Assembly (NCBI GenBank): GCA_944391745.1
Contig: CALXUS010000015.1
Coordinates: 1 to 45,423 of the forward strand
Direction of reading: 5' to 3'
Length of the DNA: 45,423 nt
DNA from: an uncultured Clostridia bacterium
Lineage (GTDB): Bacteria > Bacillota > Clostridia > TANB77 > CAG-508
In this document: positions 29,061 through 38,121 of the stretch, in pieces
Layout: the number at the start of each line of letters is the position of its first letter
Numbering within the stretch: position 1 is the first letter of the stretch
Position numbers and translations under genes: made by a program
The notes under the pieces: generated by a model
The model's database searches: none
Seen by the model: the letters and a program-made list of their open reading frames with translations, nothing else
Told to the model about the DNA's origin: nothing

Positions 29061-29771
29061 TTATTTTTTTAAATCTCTTATGTATTTTTCTAATTGCATA
29101 TAATAATTTTTAAGTGATGGAATAGCATCTTCGTCCTCTATTTCTGTATTGTACATATCAGATATATATACTCTTATATCAATCAATTTAGTTCCTAGTG
29201 CAAAATATCTAGTAATATCTGCATCCGATGGAGTAATAGCAGCATATTTTTTCATATCCTCGTAAATTAAAGAGACTAACTCATCTTTCGTATAATCTTT
29301 TCCAAAATTTAGATCATGTTTCTTTTGTAGATATTTAAGTAAAGCCTTACATCCGGTCAAAATATCATCATAAGCTTTTGAAAAGTCTCCTGTATACCAT
29401 GGGTCAGATATATCTCTTGGATGATCTGTAAAATCTAAAAGTTTATAAACTTTCTTTTTTTCGTCTCCTCCGCAAATTTCATATATGCTTTTAATATTTT
29501 GTTCATCCATTCCGATTATATAATCAAAATTTAAATAATAGCTTTTATTCATTTTCTTTGCTCTACGCTTTTTATAAGGAATACCTTTTTCATCAAGTTT
29601 TATTTTTGCTTCTTCGTACATATCTCTTCCAATCGTTTCATAAGTCGTTCCAACTGATCTTGCAAAAATAAAATCAGATAATCCTTCTTTATTTACTAAA
29701 TCTTTAAAAATGAATTCTGCCATTGGAGACCTACATATATTACCTAAACAAACAAATAAAACTTTAATCAT
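29061..29771 (-). CDS. Low-molecular-weight protein tyrosine phosphatase with C-terminal extension
   Basis: The N-terminal 150 residues form a classical LMW-PTP: the P-loop CLGNICRS (Cys8 to Arg14, CX5R) and the general-acid loop SDPWYTGDF near 122-130. The family is usually about 155 residues; here about 80 more follow, acidic and helical, with TPSDADITRYFALGTKLIDIRVY. I do not recognise this extension. It is the first gene of the operon to the glucan synthase and has AGGAGG before ATG 29771. In Gram-positives such enzymes often act on tyrosine or arginine phosphates, including regulation of polysaccharide synthesis; here that is inference. Confidence 0.92.
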   Translation of the reverse strand: MIKVLFVCLGNICRSPMAEFIFKDLVNKEGLSDFIFARSVGTTYETIGRDMYEEAKIKLDEKGIPYKKRRAKKMNKSYYLNFDYIIGMDEQNIKSIYEICGGDEKKKVYKLLDFTDHPRDISDPWYTGDFSKAYDDILTGCKALLKYLQKKHDLNFGKDYTKDELVSLIYEDMKKYAAITPSDADITRYFALGTKLIDIRVYISDMYNTEIEDEDAIPSLKNYYMQLEKYIRDLKK

Positions 29772-29810
29772 GAGAAAACCTCCTAATATTTAATTAGTAA
29801 CTTTTGTACT

Positions 29811-29840
29811 ATTTTAACACGTAAATACATATATATACAA
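29811..29840 (-). promoter_or_regulatory. Candidate promoter of the phosphatase-glucan synthase operon
   Basis: Minus strand TTGTAT, an 18-base spacer, then TAAAAT, in the 101-base divergent gap with the SDR gene. The gap also contains TA-alternating DNA; the SDR promoter must lie here too but is not clearly resolved. Confidence 0.4.
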
Positions 29841-29872
29841 GTATATATCAATAATAGAAAGGACCTTTTATT

Positions 29873-30775
29873 ATGAATGAAAAATATCCAATAATACCTT
29901 ACAATGGATATAAAGAAGAATGTATACTTATTCCTAAAACATTTCCTATGCAACATCAAAACTTGCAACCTGGACTAGAATATTTAATGAATCCATCACC
30001 TATTTATGAAGACCCTAATTATATTCCAAGTAAAAAATTAGATGGAAAAGTTGCAATTATTTCAGGTGGAGATAGTGGAATTGGTAGAGCAGTTAGCATT
30101 TTATTTGCCAAAGAAGGTGCAAATATTGTTATAAGCTATTTAAATGAGCACAAAGATGCCAATTATACAAAACAACTAATTGAAAGTTATGGAAGAAAAT
30201 GTTTACTAATACCAGGTGATTTACGTGATGAAAACATTTCCAAATATATTGCTGATATAACAATAAATACTTTTGGAAAAGTAGATATATTAGTAAATAA
30301 TTGTGGTGTTCAATTTCCTCAAGATAGCATTTTAAATATTTCAACTATGCAATTAAAAGATACCTTTGAAACAAACATTTATACATTTTTTTATTTAACT
30401 AAAGCAATTTTACCGCATCTTAAACAAAATAGTAGCATAATAAATACTACTTCAATAACAGCATTTGATGGAAAGAAAAATTTGATAGATTATTCTGCTA
30501 CAAAAGGTGCAATTGCAGTTTTTACAAAATCTTTGGCTCTTTCACTAGCCGAATCTAAAATACGTGTAAATGCTGTTGCACCAGGTCCAATATGGACTCC
30601 TCTTATCCCAGCTTCATTTACAAAAGAACAAGTCGAAATATTTGGTACAGAAACACCTCTAAGAAGAGCTGGTCAGCCATTTGAAGTAGCCCCTGCTTAT
30701 TTATATTTAGCAAGTGATGATTCAAGATATGTAACTGGTCAAATTATTCATGTAAATGGTGGAACAATTGTATAA
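29873..30775 (+). CDS. Short-chain dehydrogenase, YhdF/YdaD/YghA-like general stress type
   Basis: An NAD(P)-dependent oxidoreductase of 300 residues. It begins with the roughly 45-residue N-terminal extension typical of the YghA/YhdF group (QPGLEYLMNPSP). The Rossmann motif SGGDSGIGRA is near 61-70, NNCGVQ near 143 and catalytic YSATK near 206-210. It ends with YVTGQIIHVNGGT. Substrate unknown; bacterial relatives act on aldehydes or sugars under stress. AAAGGA nine bases before ATG 29873 supports the start. It is divergent from the phosphatase operon and monocistronic. Confidence 0.93.
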   Translation: MNEKYPIIPYNGYKEECILIPKTFPMQHQNLQPGLEYLMNPSPIYEDPNYIPSKKLDGKVAIISGGDSGIGRAVSILFAKEGANIVISYLNEHKDANYTKQLIESYGRKCLLIPGDLRDENISKYIADITINTFGKVDILVNNCGVQFPQDSILNISTMQLKDTFETNIYTFFYLTKAILPHLKQNSSIINTTSITAFDGKKNLIDYSATKGAIAVFTKSLALSLAESKIRVNAVAPGPIWTPLIPASFTKEQVEIFGTETPLRRAGQPFEVAPAYLYLASDDSRYVTGQIIHVNGGTIV

Positions 30776-30796
30776 AATAATTATAAACACAGATGA

Positions 30797-30825
30797 TTGA
30801 AAAGACCTAAATTATATGATATTAT
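30797..30825 (+). promoter_or_regulatory. sigmaA promoter of cassette 2
   Basis: TTGAAA, a 17-base spacer, then TATTAT, 31 bases before ATG 30857. Confidence 0.6.
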
Positions 30826-30856
30826 ATTTATGTAGACTTTGCAGAAAGGAGACTTT

Positions 30857-31114
30857 ATGAAATGCATTTATGGATTAGTACGGTATGTTGAAGATATAAG
30901 TGAGATACCACAATCCCACAAAACTCGCTACATTATTAGAGAACGGATAAGAGATGTCGTCCTTGAAAAAACAAATAACAAGGAGTCAATCATATTAGAG
31001 GAGTTTGATCCTCTTTCTTTGACTAATGACCGCTTAAGAGAAACTTTGATAAAGGCACGAGGAATCATCAACGCCAATAACATTCTTTGGGTATGCCGTT
31101 GTAGTACCCCATAA
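30857..31114 (+). CDS. Small orphan protein (cassette 2)
   Basis: An 85-residue protein that I do not recognise. It is soluble-looking, with a central charged helix (KTRYIIRERIRDVVLEKTNNK), an acidic turn EEFDPLSLTNDRL and a hydrophobic C-terminus NANNILWVCRCSTP containing the pattern CRC. ATG 30857 is preceded by AAAGGAG at 5 bases. An upstream in-frame TTG at 30839 has no ribosome site. It has its own promoter and terminator, sits between the SDR gene and cassette 3, and uses more GC-rich codons than the backbone genes. Confidence 0.72.
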   Translation: MKCIYGLVRYVEDISEIPQSHKTRYIIRERIRDVVLEKTNNKESIILEEFDPLSLTNDRLRETLIKARGIINANNILWVCRCSTP

Positions 31115-31133
31115 CACATTCTTTAAGTCTACA

Positions 31134-31169
31134 CTCCCCACGAAACTTCTCTGGGGAGTTTTATTTTTA
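31134..31169 (+). terminator. Terminator of cassette 2
   Basis: CTCCCCA and TGGGGAG arms around an 11-base loop, followed by TTTTATTTTT, 20 bases after the stop codon. Confidence 0.85.
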
Positions 31170-31217
31170 TGCAATTTTGAAATAGACATATTTTATCGCA
31201 ATGGTTTACAGAAATTG

Positions 31218-31246
31218 TTTACATACAGTATAGATTATGATATAAT
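31218..31246 (+). promoter_or_regulatory. sigmaA promoter of cassette 3
   Basis: TTTACA, a 17-base spacer, then TATAAT. The leader to ATG 31314 is about 60 bases and carries no obvious hairpin; AAAGGATGA precedes the start. Confidence 0.75.
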
Positions 31247-31313
31247 AGGATTATTAGCTTATGCTAAATTCGAAAAAATTGGAGAACTTACTCTAATGAA
31301 AGGATGATGTTTT

Positions 31314-32957
31314 ATGAAATGGCTCATTGCCTTAATACCCACGGTGATTATTGGATTGCTAATTAACTATTTAGCACTTCCCGCAATTAATCTCCAATCT
31401 TATGGCTTTCTTTCTTTCGTATTGGTAATGTTAGTCACCTATCTCGTATTTTGCGTAATTTTTTCTATCAATAGTGAGGGTGATGAGGTTTTCTCATTTT
31501 TTGACTATGTCATAAGTGGCATAACCATATTCGTGCTTGTAGCAATTCTATTGTGCTCTTTTATCTCTTCTGAGCTCTTTCATTGGAAAGAATATCAAGG
31601 TATGATAGAGATTGAACAACATGACGAAGCCGATTTTGCCTCAGACGTTGCCTCTTCTACTAATATTGCTAATCTGGCAGTAGTAGATGTAGAAACTGCC
31701 AGAAATGTTGGAGATAGAACTTTGGCAAACATCCCAAATCCATCTTGGTATGAAATAGATTCCGAATACAATCTTATTTTGTACCAGGGAAAGCAGTATC
31801 GGATTTCTCCGGTAAACTATGGAGGCATTTTCAAGTATTTTAGTGCTTCTTCTACTGGACTTCCTGGTTATGTATTGGTCGACGCAGTAACACAGGAGGC
31901 TCAGCTTGTACAACTTGAAGAGCCTATACGCTATTCCCCTTCTGCTCTTTTCGAGTATAATTTGAAAAGACATTTAAGGAATCAATATCCTAGTGCCATC
32001 TTTGGCAAATCGTTCTTTGAAATTGATGAACAAGGTAATCCTTATTGGATTACGTCAGTTCAAAATCCTCATATTGGTCCACTTGGTGGTATGATGGAAG
32101 ATTCTTTCATTATTACAGATGCTTGTACTGGTGAAAGTACTGAGTATACTGTAGAAAATCTTCCGGAATGGGTTGACCACGCATTTGATTTGGATTATTT
32201 GATGAGACTTGTAGAATATAATTACAGTCTTGTGAGAGGTCTTTTCAACTTTTCCAATACAGATGTGTACCACACATCTTACCAGTATAGGAGCAATTCC
32301 GAAGAAGACGGATATTTTGCTGGTTACAATACAACTCTTTCAAAAGACGGTATTGTCTTTTTCAGTGGTGTAACTCCTGCAAACAATTCCGAATCTATTA
32401 TTGGATTCATTCTTGCTAATCCAAGAACTGGAGTCGTCAAATTCTACTCAAGTATAGGTGCAGAAGAGTCCTCCGCACAAGCTGCCGTAGAAGGTCTTGT
32501 TTCTGACCTAAAATATACGGCAACATATCCTACCATTATTAATGTGGAAGGAAAATCGACATATTTTATGACACTTAAAGATGGTGCTGGATTGATTCAG
32601 CGATTTGCACTTTGCAATGTCGCTAATTATTCAATCGCAGTACAAGCCCCTACTGTCGAAGAAGCACTTGCGCTTTATTTAGATAGGATTGGTGTTAGCA
32701 TCGAAACTCCTGAAGAAACGCAAGAAGTTGAAAAAGAAACCTATACAACTAGTGGTGTAATTAGCTTCCTGTCACAGGTGGCAGTTGATGGAACAACATA
32801 TTATTATTTCCAACTTGAAGGAGATAATAACTTGTATTTGTCTTCTATCAAACTGAATCCTAACCAAGTATTTATGACCGTGTCGAGTAACGTAAGCATC
32901 GAATATCAGGAAACTGAAACTGAAGCAGTTTACCTGGTAACAAACATTGAGTTGTAA
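31314..32957 (+). CDS. Membrane protein with large C-terminal beta-rich domain, unknown (cassette 3)
   Basis: A 547-residue protein with three N-terminal membrane helices (about 3-23, 31-53 and 64-86), then about 460 residues outside the membrane. The soluble part is Tyr-, Ser- and Thr-rich and looks repetitive in the PepSY-like sense: short blocks such as GLPGYVLVDAVTQEAQLV, GFILANPRTGVVKFY and SFIITDACTGESTEY each read as strand-turn-strand with a D/N-x-x-T-G turn. No catalytic motif is seen. It has its own promoter and terminator and clearly higher GC than flanking genes. A surface or envelope protein is the safest description; I do not recognise the family. Confidence 0.85.
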   Translation: MKWLIALIPTVIIGLLINYLALPAINLQSYGFLSFVLVMLVTYLVFCVIFSINSEGDEVFSFFDYVISGITIFVLVAILLCSFISSELFHWKEYQGMIEIEQHDEADFASDVASSTNIANLAVVDVETARNVGDRTLANIPNPSWYEIDSEYNLILYQGKQYRISPVNYGGIFKYFSASSTGLPGYVLVDAVTQEAQLVQLEEPIRYSPSALFEYNLKRHLRNQYPSAIFGKSFFEIDEQGNPYWITSVQNPHIGPLGGMMEDSFIITDACTGESTEYTVENLPEWVDHAFDLDYLMRLVEYNYSLVRGLFNFSNTDVYHTSYQYRSNSEEDGYFAGYNTTLSKDGIVFFSGVTPANNSESIIGFILANPRTGVVKFYSSIGAEESSAQAAVEGLVSDLKYTATYPTIINVEGKSTYFMTLKDGAGLIQRFALCNVANYSIAVQAPTVEEALALYLDRIGVSIETPEETQEVEKETYTTSGVISFLSQVAVDGTTYYYFQLEGDNNLYLSSIKLNPNQVFMTVSSNVSIEYQETETEAVYLVTNIEL

Positions 32958-32975
32958 ATAATACAACCACAAAAA

Positions 32976-33008
32976 GGCCGAATTGAGTTAATCAATTCGG
33001 TCTTTTTT
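32976..33008. terminator. Bidirectional terminator between cassette 3 and the MBL gene
   Basis: A 10-bp stem (GCCGAATTGA and its complement) with a GTTAA loop, A-run on the left and T-run on the right. It can serve both the plus-strand cassette and the minus-strand gene that stops at 33019. Confidence 0.9.
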
Positions 33009-33018
33009 GCATATTATT

Positions 33019-33639
33019 TTATAAATTAAAAAGAATCACTTCTTTATTTTTTACTAATCTTTTAAAATTCTCACCATCTTCTTTTTTACCTGCTACACTA
33101 CCATAATGAGTTGGAACAACAGTTTGAACATTAATTACATTAGCCAAATCTGCAGATTCTTTATAATCCATTGTAAAAGTTCCACCTGCTGGTAAAAAAG
33201 CTACATCAGCATGAACATTTCTTATTTCAGGAATATTATCAGTATCTCCTGCAATATAATATTTCTTACCATCTAAATTTATAATATATCCAACCCACTT
33301 ATTAGCTTTAGGATGAAACTGCTTATTCACATTAAACGCATAAGTTGTAGAAAACTCAATATCATCAATTTTATAATCCTTAGAAGGTTCAACAATTAAA
33401 ACATTTTCCTTGCCCACTAATTTTTCAGCATCACTTCTAGCAGATTCAACAGTTACAATTTTAGTATTATTATTTAAAACTTTTTGTATATCTTTTGGAG
33501 AAAAATGATCATAATGTGAGTGAGTACAAAAAACATAATCTGCATCATGAGTTTCATCTTTAAGTTCATAAGGGTCAATATAAATTTTTTTACTTCCAAT
33601 TAATTGCACACTATTATTACAATTTACATTAAAATTCAT
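33019..33639 (-). CDS. MBL-fold metallo-hydrolase (UPF0173/UlaG-like)
   Basis: A 206-residue metallo-beta-lactamase-fold protein. The metal motif HSHYDH is near 36-41, the bridging Asp lies in AGDTDNIPE near 131 and the distal His in PTHYGS near 175. Related small hydrolases act on phosphodiesters or lactones; the substrate here is unknown. The ribosome site is weak: AAAGGAG lies about 30 bases before ATG 33639, and no in-frame start exists between. Last gene of the leftward run from 38121. Confidence 0.9.
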   Translation of the reverse strand: MNFNVNCNNSVQLIGSKKIYIDPYELKDETHDADYVFCTHSHYDHFSPKDIQKVLNNNTKIVTVESARSDAEKLVGKENVLIVEPSKDYKIDDIEFSTTYAFNVNKQFHPKANKWVGYIINLDGKKYYIAGDTDNIPEIRNVHADVAFLPAGGTFTMDYKESADLANVINVQTVVPTHYGSVAGKKEDGENFKRLVKNKEVILFNL

Positions 33640-33696
33640 AATATTTAACCAGTATATAATTTATATACATTCTCCTTTTACAAATTTTATCTAAAA

Positions 33697-34629
33697 TTAA
33701 TTCTTTTCTTCAGTTTCTTCTTTTCCAGCATTTAAAGCTTTCATCTTTTTAGCTGATTTATTAAGCATCTTTTTTGCCATTGCACAAATAATAGGATTTG
33801 TTGCTGATACAGCTTCTAAGTTCTTCTTTAATCCTAATTCTTTTAAGCAAGTATCTGTATAATCAACAGCTAAATCAATACCAGAAATAAATGAAGCCAT
33901 ATTAGAATTCAAAAATACCATAGGATAAGCTATTTCTTCAGGAATAGCCAATCTTCCTGCTAATCCAGCTTGAGCAATCAATCCCTCTTCACTTCCAACC
34001 ATATCTTGAAATTCTTGTTTCATTCCTGTGTCAGTAGAACCAGGCATAACATTATTAATCCTAATTCCTTTTTTAGCAAAATTTACGGCTTGTTCGCATG
34101 CAAATTGAGATAAACATCTCTTAGAATACATATAAGCAAAAGTAGCTGGTGCAGATTCAGCCAACTTTTTAGTTAAGGTTTGAACCTCTTCCCAAGTATT
34201 AGCATGTACTACCTTATTTTGCTCCTTTTTATACTTTTTCCACTCCTGTCCAGCAGTTGAAGTACAATAAACTATAGCTCCTCCTGCAGTCATTCTTCTC
34301 TTTAAGTATTTAAGAGTAATGTACATATTAGCTGTATAATTACAATTAAATGTAGTTTTATAATCAGTTTTTGCTCCAGATAATCCAGCAACTCCAAAAA
34401 AGCAATCAATACTTTTAGGAATAATTTTAAAAGCTTTATCAATATCTTTTTTGTGAGATAAATTGCAATCAATAAAATCCTCTAACCCATCCAACTCACA
34501 TTCATTAATATCTAGTCCATATACTTTAGCACCTAAGTCAACTAGCATTTTTGCAGTTGATTTTCCCATGCCACTTGATACTCCTGTTACTACACATACT
34601 TTATTTTTATATCCGAAATAGTCCTTCAT
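33697..34629 (-). CDS. Short-chain dehydrogenase/reductase, 3alpha-HSDH/carbonyl reductase-like
   Basis: A 310-residue SDR. Rossmann motif TGVSSGMGKSTAKML near 16-30, YCTSTAGQEW, the catalytic pattern YMYSKR (Tyr-x-x-x-Lys type, with Ser-Lys-Arg), and NNVMPGSTDTGM. The wide insert before the active site and the short DINECE/CNLSHKKDID loop recall 3alpha-hydroxysteroid dehydrogenase/carbonyl reductases. The C-terminus has an extra Lys-rich tail (KKMLNKSAKKMKALNAGK). AAGGGAG before ATG 34629 shows the start; a longer in-frame reading from 34692 lacks a ribosome site. Bile-acid or steroid activity is possible in a gut bacterium but unproven. Confidence 0.88.
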   Translation of the reverse strand: MKDYFGYKNKVCVVTGVSSGMGKSTAKMLVDLGAKVYGLDINECELDGLEDFIDCNLSHKKDIDKAFKIIPKSIDCFFGVAGLSGAKTDYKTTFNCNYTANMYITLKYLKRRMTAGGAIVYCTSTAGQEWKKYKKEQNKVVHANTWEEVQTLTKKLAESAPATFAYMYSKRCLSQFACEQAVNFAKKGIRINNVMPGSTDTGMKQEFQDMVGSEEGLIAQAGLAGRLAIPEEIAYPMVFLNSNMASFISGIDLAVDYTDTCLKELGLKKNLEAVSATNPIICAMAKKMLNKSAKKMKALNAGKEETEEKN

Positions 34630-34708
34630 TTGTTTCTCCCTTTCTTTCTTTTGTACTAAATATACTAAAATTATATACATAATTTTAATCAAAGTAAATA
34701 ATATTTTT

Positions 34709-35749
34709 CTATTTTTTTATTTTTCCACCATTTTTCCAATCAGGCATTTTATTAACAATATTATTTATATAATCAATAATTTTATAATATTCATCTTTAG
34801 TTACTTCAAGTTCCATTTCCAATGAGGAATTTAAAAAACGTATTGCCCTGTTCTCATCAACTTGTTTAACTGAATGATAATTATCAATTAACTCTTCCCC
34901 TAAAAATTCGTCATCATTTAAATCAATTTTAAAAACATTTTTTATATAATTTCTAAAAGATTTATATTCATTAAGAGTTTTAATGTAATTTCCACTTGCC
35001 ATATTTTTATAAAATTTCAAATCATACTCTTGCATTTTTGCTACTCTTCTTTTTAGAAATTTTATATCCTCATCTGTAAGATTAAAATGACCTATACATC
35101 TTTCTTCTAAAGAATAATAAATTGGTTCAAGCTCAGTAAAACTAATTAATTTAATTATAGCATCATATTGAATATAATTAATAGGAATTTCACTTTTCAT
35201 TAAGTCATAAGCATCTAATGTAGTTATAATTCCATAAGTATTAATAATTCCTTCAGTATATAAAACCAAATTATCCAAATAATTAAGATAAATATCTGAA
35301 TCGACCTCTTTAACCTTATTTTTAATAAAATCAGGCATCTGTATGATTAACTCATCTTCATTAGACTTACAGAAAATCAAATTAAATAATTTTAAAATTC
35401 TAATAGTATCTAAAGAAATTTGATTTTTTTCATCATCTTTAAAATAAGTAAAGTCCGAAGAATTAGCAATTAATATTACTTCACGCATTCTTTCATGATT
35501 AAAAAACTGTAAAATATCTTTTAAATTATTTTCTATAAAATCTACAATTCTATTTATAATATCTTCCTTTGAATTTTTCTTAATTCCATCTATTTCATAG
35601 ATAGGATCCTTTTTTTCTGCATAGCCATATAAGCAATATAAAGCCAATAGACTTTCTTTACTTTGCTCATTTAAAAAATCTTTGTAATCTTTATTTCTAT
35701 CTATTTTATCATTATAATCTTTAGTTAATAGACTATATATATCATTCAT
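34709..35749 (-). CDS. Helical protein of unknown function
   Basis: A 346-residue soluble protein that I do not recognise. It is mainly helical; an N-terminal block (LLALYCLYGYAEKK, then KEDIINRIVDFI) looks like a small SAP/Rho-N-like helical motif, but that is only a resemblance. ATG 35749 has AAGGAG nearby. It lies between the SDR gene (79 bases) and another unknown gene (42 bases) in the same direction, so it is probably cotranscribed. Confidence 0.82.
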   Translation of the reverse strand: MNDIYSLLTKDYNDKIDRNKDYKDFLNEQSKESLLALYCLYGYAEKKDPIYEIDGIKKNSKEDIINRIVDFIENNLKDILQFFNHERMREVILIANSSDFTYFKDDEKNQISLDTIRILKLFNLIFCKSNEDELIIQMPDFIKNKVKEVDSDIYLNYLDNLVLYTEGIINTYGIITTLDAYDLMKSEIPINYIQYDAIIKLISFTELEPIYYSLEERCIGHFNLTDEDIKFLKRRVAKMQEYDLKFYKNMASGNYIKTLNEYKSFRNYIKNVFKIDLNDDEFLGEELIDNYHSVKQVDENRAIRFLNSSLEMELEVTKDEYYKIIDYINNIVNKMPDWKNGGKIKK

Positions 35750-35791
35750 TTATGTATCTCCTTATGTAGTAATTTTAAAGAACAGCTCTTT

Positions 35792-36655
35792 TTATGAACA
35801 ATTCTCGTTTGAGTTTTTAATATATTCATAAAGTCTAGTAAATCTTAATCCATTTTTAAATGACTCTTTAGTAATTTTCAATCCACTATTAGAATCAAGC
35901 ACAGTAAGTTTTGGATACTCTGAAGGAGTAGTTTTAATTCTGCCAATAAAACTACGATACCCGTCTAAACCGCTAACTTTATGCGGTATAGGACCAACCA
36001 TAATATCAGAATAAACCAAAGAATTATGCAATTTTTTAAAATTATACTTTTTCAACCTTAAATAATCCAATTCAAAATCGATTTTATCATCAGGTATACC
36101 ATACTCTTTTGCAATGGAATTAAGCACATCTCTCTTTATTACAGAATCACCAATAACTAAGATTTTCGCTTCATCCATATTAATGTATGAGTAGTATCCA
36201 TTAGTATTATCCATATTTGTATTAGCAAAATAATTAGAGTTTGAAATATTTTTTACCATTTTAATAGTTTTTAAAATTTCTCTTGGTAAATTATCACTTC
36301 CATTAATTTTATATTTTTGATTATTAAATTCCAAATAAAAATACCAAGTAGCTACATCACTTTTCAAAGCTTCTTTTTTAGAAACATACTTCCAATTACA
36401 TTTACTAATATATTTAAGTAAATCATCAGTATTAGGATTTGGCTTGAAATATGAGACCTTGTTTTCACCAATAAAGTCCGAATTACTATCCACAAATAAA
36501 GTATCATATTTAAATAAAGACTTAACTGCTTTAGGAATATAATTTGGCGTTATCGAATTAATAAACTCTAGCTTAAACCTATTTTCCTCTTCCCTTTTTG
36601 TCAGTTTATAATATATTGCACCATAAGAAGATTGCTCATAATATCCAATTATCAT
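35792..36655 (-). CDS. Protein of unknown function with C-terminal Rossmann-like segment
   Basis: A 287-residue protein. The N-terminal part (about 1-150) is unlike anything I know. The C-terminal part begins with a strand-loop pattern (AKILVIGDSVIKRDVL) and continues with YSDIMVGPIPHKVSGLDG and LTVLDSNSGLKITKESFKNG, suggesting a nucleotide- or ligand-binding alpha/beta fold. AAGGAG nine bases before ATG 36655 decides the start; the in-frame extension to 36685 has no ribosome site. It belongs to the run of minus-strand genes 33019-38121. Confidence 0.8.
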   Translation of the reverse strand: MIIGYYEQSSYGAIYYKLTKREEENRFKLEFINSITPNYIPKAVKSLFKYDTLFVDSNSDFIGENKVSYFKPNPNTDDLLKYISKCNWKYVSKKEALKSDVATWYFYLEFNNQKYKINGSDNLPREILKTIKMVKNISNSNYFANTNMDNTNGYYSYINMDEAKILVIGDSVIKRDVLNSIAKEYGIPDDKIDFELDYLRLKKYNFKKLHNSLVYSDIMVGPIPHKVSGLDGYRSFIGRIKTTPSEYPKLTVLDSNSGLKITKESFKNGLRFTRLYEYIKNSNENCS

Positions 36656-36719
36656 ATTATAGAATTCTCCTTCTTTTTTGCACAATTATATCACAAAAAG
36701 TGGATAATTCGACAAAATA

Positions 36720-37358
36720 TTACAAATTATTTTGTACTATAAATTCCCAAGTATACTTTTTTCTTTCCAATCTAACAGTCTCAGTTTCTTTTAAAACAAG
36801 CACCTTCCAATTAGAAAAAAGTTCATCAAATTGTTCTTTATCAAAAAGTCTACTATATTTTCCATTATGAGTATCAAAATAAAAATTCTTTTCAATCTCT
36901 CTTGAATTAGAATTAACATAGTCATTTTTAGTAGAATTCATTCTTCCAATAAAAAGGCCTTGTGGAGTTAAAACTCTTTTTATATCTTCAAAAATTTTAT
37001 TTGTTGTTTGCATAGTAAAATAATGAAGTGAAAGATTAGCATTAATTAGACCAAAAGAAGCATCTTTAAAAGGCAATCCATCTGACACATCTAATCTCAT
37101 AGTTTCAGCATCTGGATAAAGATCTTTCAATTTATTCAAAGCCACAGAAGAAATATCACAAGAAATAACCTTAAAACCATTTTTCATCAACCAATTAGTA
37201 TCTTGACCGAGCCCGCAACCTATATCTATCGCATTTTTATTATTAACTTTACAAATAATATCTTTGTATTTTTCCATCCAATTATCTTCTAAAAAATCAG
37301 CCTTATACTTTTTTAAATCCTCCGTATAAGTATTATTCCAATATTTTTCGTCATTCAT
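36720..37358 (-). CDS. Class I SAM-dependent methyltransferase
   Basis: A 212-residue methyltransferase. SAM motif I AIDIGCGLGQDTN is near 41-52, the acidic end of strand 2 in VISCDISSVALNKL, motif II-like MRLDVSDGLPF and post-motif INANLSLHYF. The C-terminal half carries EKNFYFDTHNGKYSRLFDKEQF, similar to tellurite-resistance TehB or thiopurine-type methyltransferases. Substrate unknown. GGAGG-type site before ATG 37358. It follows the phosphoesterase by 16 bases. Confidence 0.9.
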   Translation of the reverse strand: MNDEKYWNNTYTEDLKKYKADFLEDNWMEKYKDIICKVNNKNAIDIGCGLGQDTNWLMKNGFKVISCDISSVALNKLKDLYPDAETMRLDVSDGLPFKDASFGLINANLSLHYFTMQTTNKIFEDIKRVLTPQGLFIGRMNSTKNDYVNSNSREIEKNFYFDTHNGKYSRLFDKEQFDELFSNWKVLVLKETETVRLERKKYTWEFIVQNNL

Positions 37359-37374
37359 TATTAAATCTCCTCCA

Positions 37375-38121
37375 TTATTTTAATGGTACAATATCTCCAT
37401 AAAGCAAAGTATATTTTGAATCAATTACTTTATTTTCATGATAATGACCAAAATACCACATTTCAAAATCACATTTATCTGCTATCTTTTGAAAATAATC
37501 TGTTAAATAATCTGACTTATAATTTGCTTTACCTATTAAATTTTGCAAATTCGTAGGACAACAATGTGTAATAATATAATCCACTTTATAATCGACCATC
37601 TCTAAATTTTTCAAGCCATTTTCCATTTCCGCTTCAGTAGGCAATTCCAAGTCCCACCACGAAAAATCTCTTATTCTAAAATATGCCCCTTGCTTTCTAT
37701 ATAGATAAATTTTCTCTTCTTCATCCATGTTTAATATTCCATCTTGTATATCATGAGATTTCGCACCTCCAAAAGTAAAAAATTTTTTATTATCTAAAGT
37801 AAAAATTTCTCCTCTCATTAGGTGAAATATAGAATCACGTATTCTATGAACTTTTCCACCATTCCATTCTTGAATTGGATAATTATATAATCTAGTAAAA
37901 TTTTCGTGGTTTCCATCAATAAAAAGAGTAGTAAAACTCTTGCTATTAAGCCAGTCTAGCCAATATTTTTCTTGCTTACTTTCTCCACCATAAGACCAAA
38001 TACCACCAAAATCTCCGCAAATAATTATATAATCATTTTTAGATAATTTCTTTTGAATTGGAAAGTTATCTGAAGAAAACCTAGTAAATTCTGAATGACA
38101 ATCACCAGTTAGGTATATCAT
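37375..38121 (-). CDS. Calcineurin-like metallophosphoesterase
   Basis: A 248-residue metal-dependent phosphoesterase with all family motifs in order: GDCHSEF at 6-12, IICGDFGGIW near 34-42, IDGNHENFTR near 70, ITHCCPTN near 185 and YFGHYHENK near 222. It could act on nucleotides, dinucleotides or phosphoproteins. AGAGAGG precedes ATG 38121. Likely first gene of the run extending to 33019; a TATAAT-like box lies about 50 bases upstream but no convincing -35 was found. Confidence 0.92.
   Translation of the reverse strand: MIYLTGDCHSEFTRFSSDNFPIQKKLSKNDYIIICGDFGGIWSYGGESKQEKYWLDWLNSKSFTTLFIDGNHENFTRLYNYPIQEWNGGKVHRIRDSIFHLMRGEIFTLDNKKFFTFGGAKSHDIQDGILNMDEEEKIYLYRKQGAYFRIRDFSWWDLELPTEAEMENGLKNLEMVDYKVDYIITHCCPTNLQNLIGKANYKSDYLTDYFQKIADKCDFEMWYFGHYHENKVIDSKYTLLYGDIVPLK

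Noticed and set aside
33605..33667. Possible 13-codon upstream ORF before the MBL gene
   Set aside because: The AGGAG is only about two bases from its ATG, too close for efficient initiation; probably chance.
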